64,000 bases of DNA from Halichondria panicea (Eukaryota > Porifera > Demospongiae > Suberitida > Halichondriidae), in NCBI RefSeq assembly GCF_963675165.1, contig NC_087392.1, positions 3,301,001 to 3,365,000 of the forward strand, read 5' to 3'. The translations under genes were made by a program, and so were the position numbers. Under the pieces are notes generated by a model. It worked only from the letters and a program-made list of their open reading frames with translations, was not told the DNA's origin and searched no databases. Below are positions 44,162 through 55,393 of the stretch, in pieces (positions within the stretch are counted from its first letter, which is position 1; every line of letters begins with the position of its first letter).

Positions 44162-44654
44162 GTTAGTGGTTTAATAGTACCGTATTGAAATTGGTAAAGA
44201 GCCCACCCAAGTGTGCTGTACATTTCTGGTTCATATATAGTCAAGTTCCTAAATGACAATGTCACTATATATGCATGTTACTCGTCTCAATTAACGTCAT
44301 GTACAAACGCAATAAAAAGAAATAGTGATTAGGGAGTTCCATGTATTTACCCTGTAGTGCTCGAGGACAATTCTTTTTGTTCTGCTACTGATTGCTCTGT
44401 ACAAAAGAGCGGGATAGAGTTCCCTGTGTGGATCAGTTGTGATGTGTGCTCCAGGTGGTATCATCTTTACTGTATAGGACTGAAGAAAACCAAGAAACAG
44501 TTTACTTGTGTACAATGTATATAATGAACAGTAAGCTTGTGTAGATCTATATTCAATGTGTATAGTTCTGATTAAATACAGTATACTAACAGTATACTAC
44601 CTTTCTGGGCTCTGGTAGAGATCGATTTTCTTTTAACCATTAAGTGAACTCTGT
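44162..44654. other. 3' part of the 7.9-kb transposon, no gene
   Basis: After the last unit's donor (gttagtgg) I cannot find a convincing terminal exon. A 72-codon minus-strand frame at 44,297-44,515 is anonymous. Confidence 0.4.
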
Positions 44655-45034
44655 GTCCGAGATCCTAAATTAGTGGGTGGGGCTGCTATTTTCAGTCTGG
44701 TTTCTGGAGTTTGTTGTGCAGCTGCCACTGCTGATTTTTTGCATGATGGTAGATCTAGCTAAGAAGAAGTACAGGAGGCACAGAAACTAGAAATATCTCA
44801 AGCTACGCAGTCTAAAGTAGTGTCCGGATAACGGTACCTTCGTCCGTATTTTGATTATTTCGAACTCGTTTTTGAGAGCTCGTGACCAGTGCGTCGTTGT
44901 GAGGAACAGGCTGAGAGTTAGCTGCTAGGTATTACCAAGCACCAGTGACTTGTAGATGTGGCTAAAATCTGGATAGCTGCTTTGAGTCCATGGAAAACGC
45001 GTCCGAATATAGGTATAGTCCGAGTTTGATTACT
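44655..45034 (-). repeat. Right long terminal inverted repeat
   Basis: Complement of 37,164-37,541. It starts gtccgagatcctaaatt and ends gtttgattact. Confidence 0.85.
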
Positions 45035-45687
45035 TTTGTTGTATGCAATAATTAAACAATGCAATAATTCAACAACAATTGTGGCACTGATGGATGAGTG
45101 GTTCGAAATTGCAGGCCAAACTGTTCGATATTCCCACGTACAAAATACCAACCAAGGTGCGGAATTTTGCGACAAAATATATTCTTTTTTTTTACAAAAA
45201 ACGTGTCGAATACACTGCTAGAAAATTGGAAAGTATCGAATCAAAACATACGCTGTCAAACTGTGATGCATGTTACAAGCAACAGAAATCGTTTCCTAGT
45301 AAACCACTGTATACCACACCAGTCTGTATCATCTGTCTGGTCACAATCACAATCACGCACTTCTTCAGTCTATCACGTACTTCAGTCTACAACACATCAA
45401 TTATATACATAATTAATAGGCTAACTACAAACTGTTAAGCACATACATGTACATGTACCTTCACATGTATGACATCGTCGTCATCAATAGCAGACTTATA
45501 GCACTGGAAAGCACTGAACTGTTTCCATCCTCATTCTCCGAACTGTCAGAACTGAGGTCTGTTAAGCCTGAGGCTACATGGACCATCAAATGTAATGCTA
45601 CACACCTACACTTTTCAACACTTTTGTTGCATACTTACAAATCCCGAGAAGCATAGATGCCGAGATAACTTCCAAATCTTTTGTGTT
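45035..45687. other. Intergenic DNA
   Basis: Overlapping anonymous frames (45,094-45,438) have no domain. No gene is supported. Confidence 0.45.
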
Positions 45688-46398
45688 CTCTGCGCACTTA
45701 AGGTCCGGGTCCAGATTTCAACACCAAAATTTACACTATGTTCATACTGCTGTATTATTTGCAATATACAGTGTATGCTGCATCAAAATGATCCAAAATG
45801 AAGCTCAATGTTTTCTTTTTCCAAAAAAATAATTAGCTTAATTCAATTATGCTAATTAGTCCCATAAATGGTGATGACGTCATGCCACTTTCAGAAAGAG
45901 AAGTGCAAATACGGCGTTGAAGATGCCAAGATCAAGCTTCAAAAACAAGGCTAGATGAAAAACAAGGCTAGATGAACATCTCATAGCTAGGTACTAGTAT
46001 CCTTGATGGGAAGAGTAGGAGTTATTGTATTCTTGAGATACACAAAATAGCCTACCTCCAGGGTGGCTGTCAGAGCTAAAGAAGCTAGCATAGCTAAGAA
46101 AGTTTTGGACATTTTTACTTCCCATCAAGGAAACATAATCATAACAACATACTCTATCTTTTGAGGGCCTAAACAGCTACTCTTACCTTGTTTAAGTCCG
46201 CCGTATTTGTTGCCAAAGATAATCTATAATAGTTCTAGCAGCTAGCTAAGCAAATACATTGACCTTATGACGTCACATGCAATGAATAACATTAATATAC
46301 ATTATTAACACTACATGATCTACATCATCTACATAAAATGTTGGCAATGAATAAAATTAATCTTATCAGTGCCTGACCCAGGCCTTAACTGCGCAGAG
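45688..46398 (-). mobile_element. 0.7-kb TIR element with micro-ORF, copy 4
   Basis: The termini are CTCTGCGCACTTAAGG and, at the other end, its TIR partner CTCTGCGCAGTTAAGGCC in inverted orientation. TT duplications lie at 45,686-45,687 and 46,399-46,400. It is the same element as the copies at 34.7, 50.5 and 51.4 kb, here reversed. A 17-bp tandem duplication lies at 45,942-45,975. Confidence 0.75.
45987..46112 (-). CDS. 41-aa hydrophobic micropeptide ORF (copy 4)
   Basis: The frame gives the same peptide as at 51,698-51,823: MSKTFLAMLASLALTATL, EVGYFVYLKN, then TITPTLPIKDTST. The flanking arms are CCTTGATGGGAAG (46,118-46,130 on the plus strand as complement, and 46,001-46,013). The start is the first ATG after the arm. 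One synonymous difference (CTG for CTA) from the 51.7-kb copy was seen. Confidence 0.5.
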   Translation of the reverse strand: MSKTFLAMLASLALTATLEVGYFVYLKNTITPTLPIKDTST

Positions 46399-47335
46399 TT
46401 GGGGATACACCGCAAAACTTTCCACATTCCGGTCTGCCAAACAATACATTTTCAAACTTAGACTGCTTGCTCTTGCTACCCTTTCTTGAGGAGATGACGT
46501 GCTATAAGCTACCTAGCAGTACAGAATGCACAACATCAAGAGCTCTGAGACTCCGTAATACAGTAATTAAACACTACTTAACACAAAGTACCTATCATGC
46601 ATGACAAGCGACCTACTTTTATATAATATACTATGTTGAGTAATATATACGTGGAGCACCGACACACACACACACACACACAACACACCACACACACAGC
46701 TATCACACACACGCACAAACCACACGGCCTGCACACCCACCCCCTCACCACACACACCCCCACACACCCCCTCACACACACAGACACACCACACCACACA
46801 CACAGGGGCGTAGCTTAATGGTTTCGTCAGTCTGCTATAGCCTGCATGCATTGATGTGTGTGTGTAGGGGTACAGGTTATGGGTCCAACTTCAGGCCTGC
46901 CTTCTCTCCTTGCTTGCTCAAAAGTGGGTGGAGCTGATCATGTGCGCATGCGCAATAACACATGGCTGGAAATCAAAGCGTTTGTCGTCTTTTGGATTTG
47001 TTCCAGTGCCTGATCAATCCTATTTGATAGAGGTTCAGTGATTTGGTTGAGACGGAGTAGACATTGATGAAACACCATGGTTGAAGGTTGCTGGTGAGAG
47101 GCCATGGGAGCCATTGAATGACAACTGGTTAGTCACACTTCTGTACATTGCCATGTCTTAGACTTTACTACAATTAGCTAATAGGTAGATCTTTTATAGC
47201 ACAATACTGCAGGCCACGTGTGTGCTGAGCTGGACCTACTAATTTGACCACAAACCCATGTGGGGGATCAATTCTTGCACAGTATGGAATCAGCTAATTA
47301 CTGAGGCTGAAGGATCATCAACTAGCCAAACTAAT
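46399..47335. other. Intergenic DNA with CA-rich repeat
   Basis: A CA-rich tract at about 46,660-46,803 contains cggcctgcacacccacccc. It is the complement of units found in the GT arrays at 57 and 62 kb. The remaining sequence has no gene I recognise. Confidence 0.55.
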
Positions 47336-48260
47336 GAGAATCCACCCAAAAATAAGAAAAGAAGAAGCGAAAACGCAAACAAAGAAAAGCAAGAATCACA
47401 AAAATTGTTCCGGATTCAAATGAACTTGAATTAATCAGCAAGGCAACGATTGAAGTCAAGAAGTACAAAGGAGTACAAAGGAATGGCAGGCAGCAATGGG
47501 AGGAAGTACCATCACTCAAGTAAGCCGAAGGTACACATCAGCTTCTCTGCCTACAGAAGTGTACATGTTGTTCGTCTATCGTGGCATGAAGGTAGAATTT
47601 CTTCCTCGTAGTATAAAAGTTGATGTGACCAATGAAGCTCTCATTACTCCATATAATTATATTTGGAATGTTTGGAATGTGTACTTCTTCATCACTTCAA
47701 TTTCATGGTATTGATGGCTCTTCCTCTATACAGCGTTCGAGCGAATTAGAATTTCAAGCTCCTGGAACAACCATTCACTCAGACCAGTGGGCAGTGTACA
47801 ACAACAGCATCGTACAACAACATGCTTTCTCTCAGCCCTGAGACCTGGCTGTTATTTTGTAGTCAAATTGTGGATGCAGTGCTGTAAAAGTTGTAAAAGT
47901 CATCCACAACGACCTCAACGACCTCAAAGGAAACAATATTATAATTGCAACGTTGCCGAGGCCTCGTCTTCTTCTGCTTCTTCTGCTTCTTCTGCTTCTC
48001 CTGTAAGTGTTCTACCTAGTTCTGATATCACTCCGTTTCCTCATATTGACTTTGGAAAAGTATGTCAAAGCAGATAGACTTGACAAAGTATCCCTACTTT
48101 ATGGACAAAGCAGTCCTCGTACAGTGACATGTGTAAAGTTTTCAAAGTGTTGGCTGTGTTTTGCCGATAAAGAAATTGACTCACTAATCAATAGTGTACT
48201 GTGGCATGCTAGACCGACCGCTGGAGATTGCTTGAACATAATGGAACAATTTTTTAACTG
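47336..48260 (+). pseudogene. Transposase relic, possibly Merlin/ISXO2-like
   Basis: In short shifted frames I read KIVPDSNELELISKATIEV, VYMLFVYRGMKVEFLPRS and, near 47,740-47,805, LEFQAPGTTIHSDQWAVYNN. The last is like the second catalytic Asp region of ISXO2/IS1595 (Merlin) transposases (PGTTIHSDxWxxY). The first Asp and the final Glu were not found. The downstream part (48,060-48,258, RLDKVSLLYGQSSPRTVTC) has no identity I can give. Confidence 0.35.
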
Positions 48261-48539
48261 AATACTGTTTGTCGTTCCCATGTTTTTTGATCACTACGTA
48301 TACATAATAATTATGCACAATGCATTATGTAATGATCTATTGATGATACCAGTAACAAGTTATCGTGACACATGCCACATGGGATATATTGGCCAATAGG
48401 CATAAAAAGCGGACACTTACTGTATTCCGTTTCTTTCAGATTAACGGAAGGCAAGACGGAAGTTCACGGGGGCAGGGCTCGACGGTGCCGTTGCAATCTA
48501 TTTACAAGCAACCCCACTCTTGGAAAAACAGTCATCGAC

Positions 48540-50450
48540 GGGAGCGTTGTACGTTCGATGTGAATGATTGGTGCACTGAGTACGTTGTTTGTTCGAAATG
48601 TCACTCCATATGAGTTTGATAACTGTGTTTATACAACAGCTAGTGGTTGCAAAGAATCGAAGAAGTGTTGCCATGTAGAAATGCCAGAACACCCTCACCA
48701 ACGTCAACGTACTGAATGTGGATTCCTTCTTCTGAAAAAGCAGCATACAAAGAAAGGATATCGCCTGGTTCCACACAAGGTTCACCCCTACAGACCACTA
48801 AAGCGAAGTATCACCAAACTGATGAACAAAAGGCAATTTATTTCTCAATGTCAGAAATGGGAAGAAATCAATTCCATCACATTTTTTTTGTGACATAATA
48901 TTATAATTATGATGGCAATGTATGGAAGACGTTTGAGAATTTTCTGGCTAACCCAAACTCATATTTACTCTCATTAAAATTAATGTAGACTGGTTCCAAC
49001 CATTCAAACACACCATAGGCGCATTATAGTTCAAAATCCTCCTCGAAGTGAGAGGTACAAAAAAGAAAACATGATATTGGTTGGACTAATGCCTGGACGA
49101 TGTCACTCAGTATTAACTCGTATCTTTCTCCATTGGTCGAAGAATTAAAAGAGTTCTGGAAAGGTGTTCTAATTCCAGTAACATGCAATGAAATTACTGA
49201 ATGTTCGCCTTGCAATAACCAGTGTAAGTTGCGACATACCAGCAGGTATGTGGATTTCTGGGACACTTTGCCAGATTGGCATGTATTTAAAGGAATTTAA
49301 ACAACACGACGGCAAAATTGGAAGAAAAGAACAAACGAAAACCATCGAGAACATTGTAAAGAAATATTGAAGGAGAAAACCAAATCTTCAACTCAGAAAA
49401 CTGAGAGCCTTCGATATTCCGTCCTGCTATCACTTCCGTAGCTGCTATCACTTCCGTAGCTGCTATCACTTCCGTACTTTGACCCTATAAAATGTACGAT
49501 CCCATGCACAATCTTTTTCTGGGCACTGGCAAGCATGTATTTAAGATGGAATATTTTAAGAACAAGACCTTGTCAACAATTTCGATGTCCCTACGATATT
49601 GGCCGATATTCCAATAAATATATCGAGCAATTACGGTGGTTTCACAGCTAATCAGTGGAGGCATTGGATATTTCCCTATCGTTTTAAAAGGTGTCATTCC
49701 TGACTCGCACTTGAGATGTTGGCTGTTGTTCGTTAGAGCCTCCAAATGCGGTACATTCGTAGAGCTGATATCGAGACTGCTGATTTCATGCTATTTCATG
49801 CTGTTTGAAGATATATATGAAAGTCTGCACCTTCATTGCTCATTGCCACATTATGGATTGTATAAGACCGTCGCATACATTTTGGTGTTTTGTAACTCAT
49901 TTGAACGAGTTACATTTGAACGTTACAACGGCAATTGAATCTCAGCTGTTGAAAAAGTTTTGCTTAGAACAGGAAGCAGACAATCTGCTCCAAATGCTGA
50001 CAAAGTTGGAACCATTGATTTTAACATCATTATGCATTTGGTATATACATCGCCTAAAGATCTACACTTATCCTTCAACATAGATGATTCTCACAAAGCC
50101 TTACCACCTTTTCAAAAGAATGGTTTGACGGAAAAGTTGGCTACAATCCATCTACCGGCCACTACCGGCCAATTTGTCTACATGTGCACATGTCTTATTT
50201 CTACAGAGAGCATGGCTAGGTACTGATATGATTGGCTCTGTAAAGCCGGGCCCTAACAATATATCCTCATCAATTATAATGGCTAATTGGCCATCTACTG
50301 GAAACTCACTCGATACTCTAACTAGTGAGCAAATGAATATAGGTACAGTATTTTGTAGCACTCGATTAAGACTCTGCAAAGCCCTACGGATACCCCAAGT
50401 AATGAAACGTAGTTCATATTTCATCAACATCACAACTGGTTTCTGCTAAG
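48540..50450 (+). pseudogene. tnp2-type (CACTA/EnSpm-like) transposase relic
   Basis: Motifs appear in family order across several frames: YRLVPHKVHPYRPLKRSI (about 48,760), NVDWFQPF (48,982), NSYLSPLVEELKEFW (about 49,115-49,160), SVSCDIPAG (about 49,230), a GVIPDSHLRCWLLFV stretch (about 49,690), HCHIMDC and FWCF (about 49,830-49,885), IESQLLKKF (about 49,937). Together they match the tnp2 transposase family, but only in fragments with many stops. An 18-bp unit is tripled at 49,426-49,476. No CACTA-type termini were located. Inactive. Confidence 0.6.
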
Positions 50451-50535
50451 GTATGTTTGGCAGATGATCTCTTTGAACCATCAGATGCATGCTGTTTTAT
50501 ACCAGTTCAGCGCATTTATGCACGTTGTGCATACA

Positions 50536-51161
50536 CTCTGTGTAGTTAAGGCCTGGGTCAGGCACTGATAAGATTAATTTTATTCATTACCAACATTTAA
50601 TGTAGATGATGTAGATTATGTAGTGTTAATGAGATTCATAACCATTATTAATGTTATTCATTGCAATTGATGTCACGTGTCAAGAAGAAGTCAAGGTACT
50701 TGCTTAGCTAGCTGCTGGAACTATTGTACAGAATCTTTAGCAACAAATGCGGTGGACTTGCACAAGGTAAGACTAGTTGTTTAGGCCCTCAAAAGATAGA
50801 GTAGGTTGTCATGATTATATTTCCAGCGGGGGAAGTCAATAAGTGCAAAACTGCCTTAGCTATACTGGCTTCTTTAGCTCTGACAGCCACTCTAGAGGTA
50901 GGCTATGCTGTGTATCTCAAGAATACAGTAACTCCTACTCTTCCCCCGCCGGATATTAGTACCTAGCAATGATAAGTTCATCTAGCCTTGTTTTTGAAGC
51001 TTGATCTTAGCATCTTCATGGCCGCATTTGAAGTTCTTCTTGAGCTTCATTTTGGATCAATTTGATGCAGCATACACTGTATATTGCAAATAATACAGCA
51101 GTATGAACATAGTGTTAAATTTTGGTATTTACAGACAGACCCGGGCCTTAACTACGCAGAG
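50536..51161 (+). mobile_element. 0.7-kb TIR element with micro-ORF, copy 2
   Basis: It starts CTCTGTGTAGTTAAGGCC and ends with the inverted CTCTGCGTAGTTAAGGCC. It is closely related to copy 1 but lacks about 80 bp before the right end (the block containing gctaattagcataattg). The flanks CA and TA do not match exactly. Confidence 0.7.
50841..50966 (+). pseudogene. Micropeptide ORF with lost start codon (copy 2)
   Basis: The 41-codon frame is open to the same TAG, but ATG has become AAG. The rest is the same as copy 1 at protein level (CKTALAILASLALTATL). The arms GCGGGGGAAG (50,826-50,835) and its complement (50,940-50,949) are intact. Keeping the stem while losing the start suggests the stem matters at least as much as the peptide, or that the loss is recent. 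Confidence 0.55.
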
Positions 51162-51403
51162 TATGCCGAAATACCATTCCTATAGAAAATGAAACTCAAC
51201 TTGAAACTGTGTTCATTGCTTGCCCAATACCTTTGAAGTATTCAGCTTAATTGCTTATTAATTTGTTTTTTTGCCTAACATTGTATTACACCTTGATTGA
51301 TGTATACTACGACTGCAACAATAATAATAAAGTTAAGGTGTACTTATCCAGCTGACAGTACATACGTATAATATATAAGGCAAATATATAAGGCAAATAA
51401 TTA

Positions 51404-52105
51404 CTCTGGGCAGTTAAGGCCTGGGTCAGGCACTGATAAGATTAATTTTATTCATTGCCTACATTTTATGTAGATCATGTAGATCATGTAGTGTTAATGA
51501 GATTCATAATGTTTATTAATGTTATTCATTGCACATGACGTCATAAGGTCAATGTATTTGCTTAGCTAGCTGCTGGAACTATATAGATTATCTTTGGCAA
51601 CAAATACGGCGGACTTAAACAAGGTAAGAGTAGCTGTTTAGGCCCTCAAAAGATAGATTATGTTGTTATGATTATGTTTCCTTGATGGGAAGTAAAAATG
51701 TCCAAAACTTTCTTAGCTATGCTAGCTTCTTTAGCTCTGACAGCCACCCTAGAGGTAGGCTATTTTGTGTATCTCAAGAATACAATAACTCCTACTCTTC
51801 CCATCAAGGATACTAGTACCTAGCTATGAGATGTTCATCTAGCCTTGTTTTTGAAGCTTGATCTTGGCATCTTCAACGCCGTATTTGCACTTCTCTTTCT
51901 GAAAGTGGCATGACGTCATCATCATTTATGGGACTAATTAGCATAATTGAATTAAGCTAATTAGTTTTTTGGAAAAAGAAAACATTGAGCTTCATTTTGG
52001 ATCATTTTGATGCAGCATACACTGTATATTGCAAATAATACAGCAGTATGAACATAGTGTAAATTTTGGTGTTAAAATCTGGACCCGGGCCTTAAGTGCG
52101 CAGAG
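51404..52105 (+). mobile_element. 0.7-kb TIR element with micro-ORF, copy 3
   Basis: It starts CTCTGGGCAGTTAAGGCC and ends with the inverted CTCTGCGCACTTAAGGCC. TA duplications lie at 51,402-51,403 and 52,106-52,107. It is the best full-length example (702 bp) of the second subfamily. The donor aacaag|gtaagag is conserved upstream of the ORF. Confidence 0.78.
51698..51823 (+). CDS. 41-aa hydrophobic micropeptide ORF (copy 3)
   Basis: The frame encodes MSKTFLAMLASLALTATL, EVGYFVYLKN, then TITPTLPIKDTST. Compared with copy 1, all differences are substitutions: C/S2, A/F5, I/M8, A/F23, V/I30, PP/IK at 36-37 and I/T39, plus silent changes. The frame is undamaged. The arms are CCTTGATGGGAAG (51,680-51,692) and its exact complement (51,797-51,809); the 3' arm encodes LPIK. 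Hydrophobic core at residues 5-18; a membrane or secreted role is only an inference. Confidence 0.5.
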   Translation: MSKTFLAMLASLALTATLEVGYFVYLKNTITPTLPIKDTST

Positions 52106-52186
52106 TATACGCGCATAGTATATATAATTATGTACAGTTAATGTGTATAATAATTATGTTAATAATAATACAGTACTATACAAACA

Positions 52187-52925
52187 ATGAGTACTTTCAC
52201 GCAATCTTCTGAGTTGGGACGACTGTGTGTGCGACACTTCTCAATTAGTGCTTCTTGAGATTTGCAGTCTCTATCCGACATTTTGACTAGCAATTGCCCA
52301 AGAGAAAATATGTCGCTGTATATGCTTTGCTTTAAACTCTCCATGAATAACTTCAGGCACTATTATGTGGTACTTTGAAAGGTATTCAGATCTTTCTCTC
52401 GATCATTTAGGGGACCAGACTCTTTCTCAGTAGCTTTACCAAAGTCTATTAAAACCGCGTGATACATTGCTTCCAGTGACGTTGATGCACAACTTGTTGG
52501 ATTTTCACAACGATTTTATGTCATTGTGGATAATTTTGACGCTTGAATGAGCAATCAATTGTGCACAGACTAGAATCCATTCTCTTGCACAAGTAAGGTG
52601 TCTGTGATGTTGCATAAAGTTATCGTATTCAGGCCAATATCGTATTCAGGCCAATACCATGGAATTGTGTGATAACTCTTAGTGGCCGGGCAGACGTACA
52701 AACACCAAACAAGTAAGGTAAGTGGTAAGGTAAGTGTGGATGACAAACCTTGATTAGCATATTGGCTTCATGAATGGCATCGCGTTGAGCCGTACGTGGA
52801 AGCAGCTCTTTCACAGCAACCAGTATGTCCCTGTATAACTGAACACGTACCACAGAGAAAGATCCTCGACCAATGTACCTACTGCTTTCCTTTCCATTAT
52901 CGATTGGGTCTACTAAGTCACTAGG
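52187..52925 (-). pseudogene. Protein kinase domain, frameshifted
   Basis: Reading the minus strand: YIGRGSFSVVRVQLYRD (glycine loop), VAVKEL (beta-3 Lys), HEANMLIK (alpha-C Glu), HPHLPY and LFGVCTSARPLRVITQ, IIHNDIKS (catalytic loop, HND in place of HRD), LIDFGKAT (DFG), YHIIVPEVIHGEFKA and YSDIFSLGQLLVK. All core motifs are present, but about four frame changes separate them. Two coincide with tandem duplications: 52,621-52,654 (17 bp) and 52,714-52,737 (12 bp, in frame). A single extra T follows HNDIKS. Either a pseudogene or a real gene damaged by sequence errors. Probably in the Tyr or Tyr-like kinase group common in sponges. Confidence 0.6.
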
Positions 52926-53449
52926 ATCAATCTGGTGGTGAATAGGCTATAGGCTGCTGTACACGACACTAGGAGCAAGTTGGCGTCCTCTCAGTACATA
53001 CGTTCTTTTAGCGCTTTATTCCGTTTGAGTAGCTCCCATTGCCACCTGTCCCAAAACGATCTAGCCATGCACTTGTATTTTAAAGTTGCTGTTTGAAGTG
53101 CTCGCTGTGCAATTGTTTTCTCAATGATACTTTGCTGTGTACTCTTTGAAACTTCTTACTCTTTGAAACTTCGAAACTTCTTCCGCACATCATTAACAGA
53201 GTGCCGACTCAGGGGATTGCTGGTTGCGGTCAGTTTCTGATCCACCCTGATCATCTGGCATACTGTAGATTGGACTGGATGGAGGGCTTGTTGCTTCACC
53301 AGCTGGAACTCCATATCATGTCCTTTGAGCTGAGCTGAGCAAAACTCAAATTCTGATAGATTCTCCCTTGGCCTTGTACTATACTATACTGGCTAGCCTA
53401 TACGTACCTATGGCTCACGAAGGAGGATTTTACAGCAGACTTCCCTGAC
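52926..53449 (-). other. Possible upstream exon of the kinase
   Basis: The minus strand at about 53,160-53,005 reads IIEKTIAQRALQTATLKYK and SFWDRWQWELLKRNKALKE, ending near a gtatgt donor. A helical linker like this is a plausible region just N-terminal to a kinase domain, but the splice to 52,925 does not keep frame in my reading. A 17-bp-period duplication lies at 53,140-53,172. Confidence 0.3.
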
Positions 53450-53587
53450 TAGGACATCCTTTGAACAAACTGTTGATAACTTTGACCAGTTTCCAAGATC
53501 TTCTCGGGAAGTGAATTTACCACCAGGCATCCACCAATTAGTACCCATACCCAACCGTTTGATGAGCTATTCTCACGACTTGAGAGC

Positions 53588-54109
53588 ATGGCAGAGATGA
53601 TCAGTTCTACACAAAAACTTGTGTTTGATCAGAAATCTGCCCATGCCATACTTGAAGAGAGGGTGGGTCAGCTCAGTAAGGATATGGAAGAAACCAGGCA
53701 AATGTATAGGTCAAGTATAAATACTCCTGACAGTGGCGGCAAGAATCGGATGACAATTCCTTCAGAACTCTCGGTACGTGGTGTATTACGAGAAATAATT
53801 ATACTATCTACTATCCATACCTTACAAACACTTACATATATATTACAATATTACATTATATAGGCATCCACCATTAAAAAATTGCACAACAATGCTTCGG
53901 AAAATTTTGCTGGAGATCAGTTAATTGCTGGAGATCAGTTGTAAGTATTAATTTATTATTATCAGTCGTACATACCATTGGTTTTCTGAACTTGCTGTAG
54001 ATATCAATCTGAACACAATCAAAAAGTGTTTGAGTTCTTGTTCTCTCAAATGAAAGAAGAGGAATTCAATGGTGCTCATTGTGAAGATCGTCTCCTTAGT
54101 GTTAAATAA
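53588..54109 (+). CDS. Three-exon gene end encoding a coiled-coil protein
   Basis: The exons are 53,588-53,773, 53,864-53,940 and 54,001-54,109, with donors gtacgt and gtaagt and acceptors tatatag and ctgtag. The joined frame is open to TAA: MAEMISSTQKLVFDQKSAHA..., ASTIKKLHNNASENFAGDQL..., YQSEHNQKVFEFLFSQMKEE... The first exon is coiled-coil-like (LEERVGQLSKDMEETRQ). The frame continues upstream of the ATG (FDELFSRLES), and a further possible coding stretch lies at 53,450-53,560 in another frame, so the true start is unknown. Exon 2 contains an in-frame 18-bp tandem duplication (AGDQLIAGDQL). Family not recognised. Confidence 0.5.
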
Positions 54110-54954
54110 TAGTTATTCATGTGAATTTATATAGGTGCGATTCATCGGTACTCGTTTCAAATGCGCATGCGCAGCCGCACCCCCATACAAAACATATAAA
54201 TAGCATTTGGGACAAGAGCTAGATCTATAGGGTTAGAGCTAGATCTATAGTTCACTTGCTATATTCGTCCTGTTGCTAGCACCTGTATGAGTGCCCGTTG
54301 AGGAGTTGTCATCTGAAGTCGGGTGCTTCCTTCGGTTGAAGTTTTGTTGATGGGATTGATAGCATTCGCTTCTTCTTTGCATACTGTCCAGCCCATCCAG
54401 GTACCACGAGAATCAAGCTTTCTAATTAAGCTGTTGAGCTCTGTAGATGGCACAAAATAATGTTTTACACCAGTGTGACGAAAATATTGAGCTAACCTTG
54501 TAGTTTGTGCTGCCATATCGTGCTCTCGTCATCTGATTCTGACTCATCTGTCATGTATTGGTAGTCAATTGATGACCACTTCTGTTTCTCAGCATCTATC
54601 TTTAACATCTTCGCTCTTTGTGAATAGAGCTATTTCACATGCACAAGAAATTATTAACACAATTAAGCTACAATTTTGTGCCTTACTCTTTTCTGGAATC
54701 CAACTTTCTGTGTTCTGCGCTTATTGAGCACCACAGACTCTCTTCTTCCTGGTTGACTATCGTTATAGGTTAGTGTTTAGGTGCCACACTGGACCCACCT
54801 GCTGAGCTGCTGCACCGTCCTGCAGATATGTGCCTAATGGAATTCACTGTGATACATCTAGGTAAGCTTACAATGCTGGACCTATTTATATGTGAGCCTT
54901 GGTTTTATGTGAACGTTTCGCCTTTTAATATGCAAAAACCTGTAACACAGGTGG
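54110..54954. other. Intergenic DNA with anonymous ORF
   Basis: An 85-codon minus-strand frame (54,259-54,516) starts with ATG (MAAQTTRLAQYFRHTGVKHY) and has no recognised domain. Nothing else is supported. Confidence 0.4.
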
Positions 54955-54956
54955 GC

Positions 54957-54991
<35 letters not shown>

Positions 54992-55216
54992 CTTGTGCGA
55001 GCCTTGGTTGTCAAGATGTATGGCAACAACCTGTCAAGATGTTTCGTCTTTAGGCAGGGGGGCTTGTATGTGTACGTGTGTGTGTGTGTGTGTGTGTGCT
55101 CTTGTGCGAGCCTTGGTTGTCAAGATATATCGTCTTTAGGCTATCGTCTTTAGGCAACAACCTGTCAAGATGTTTCGTCTTTAGGCTTGTATGTGTACGT
55201 TTGTGTGTGTGCTACG

Positions 55217-55247
<31 letters not shown>

Positions 55248-55325
55248 TGTGTGTGTGTGTGTGTGTACTCTTGTGCGAGCCTTGGTTGTCAAGATGTATC
55301 GTCTTTAGGCAACAACCTATGTGTA

Positions 55326-55393
<68 letters not shown>

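Larger units (their letters stand above)
37164..45034 (+). mobile_element. 7.9-kb DNA transposon with ~380-bp inverted repeats and Tigger-like gene
   Basis: The segment 37,164-37,541 is repeated in inverted orientation at 44,655-45,034 with few differences. Between them lie the Tigger/pogo-type transposase pseudogene, a chain of small exons and the mini-exon array, all on the plus strand. Outside the repeats the flanks share no similarity. No clear target-site duplication is visible (TA would be expected for pogo-like elements), so the outermost bases are uncertain. I infer a single transposon because the long inverted repeats enclose exactly one transposase gene. Confidence 0.65.

Noticed and set aside
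37162-45036. TA target-site duplication for the 7.9-kb element
   Set aside because: TA is present on the left (37,162-37,163) but the right flank reads tttg; not supported.
47440-47520. Possible AP2-like motif (KKYKGVQRNGRQQWEE)
   Set aside because: Only a few residues match, a tandem duplication (gagtacaaag) makes part of it, and no AP2 domain follows.
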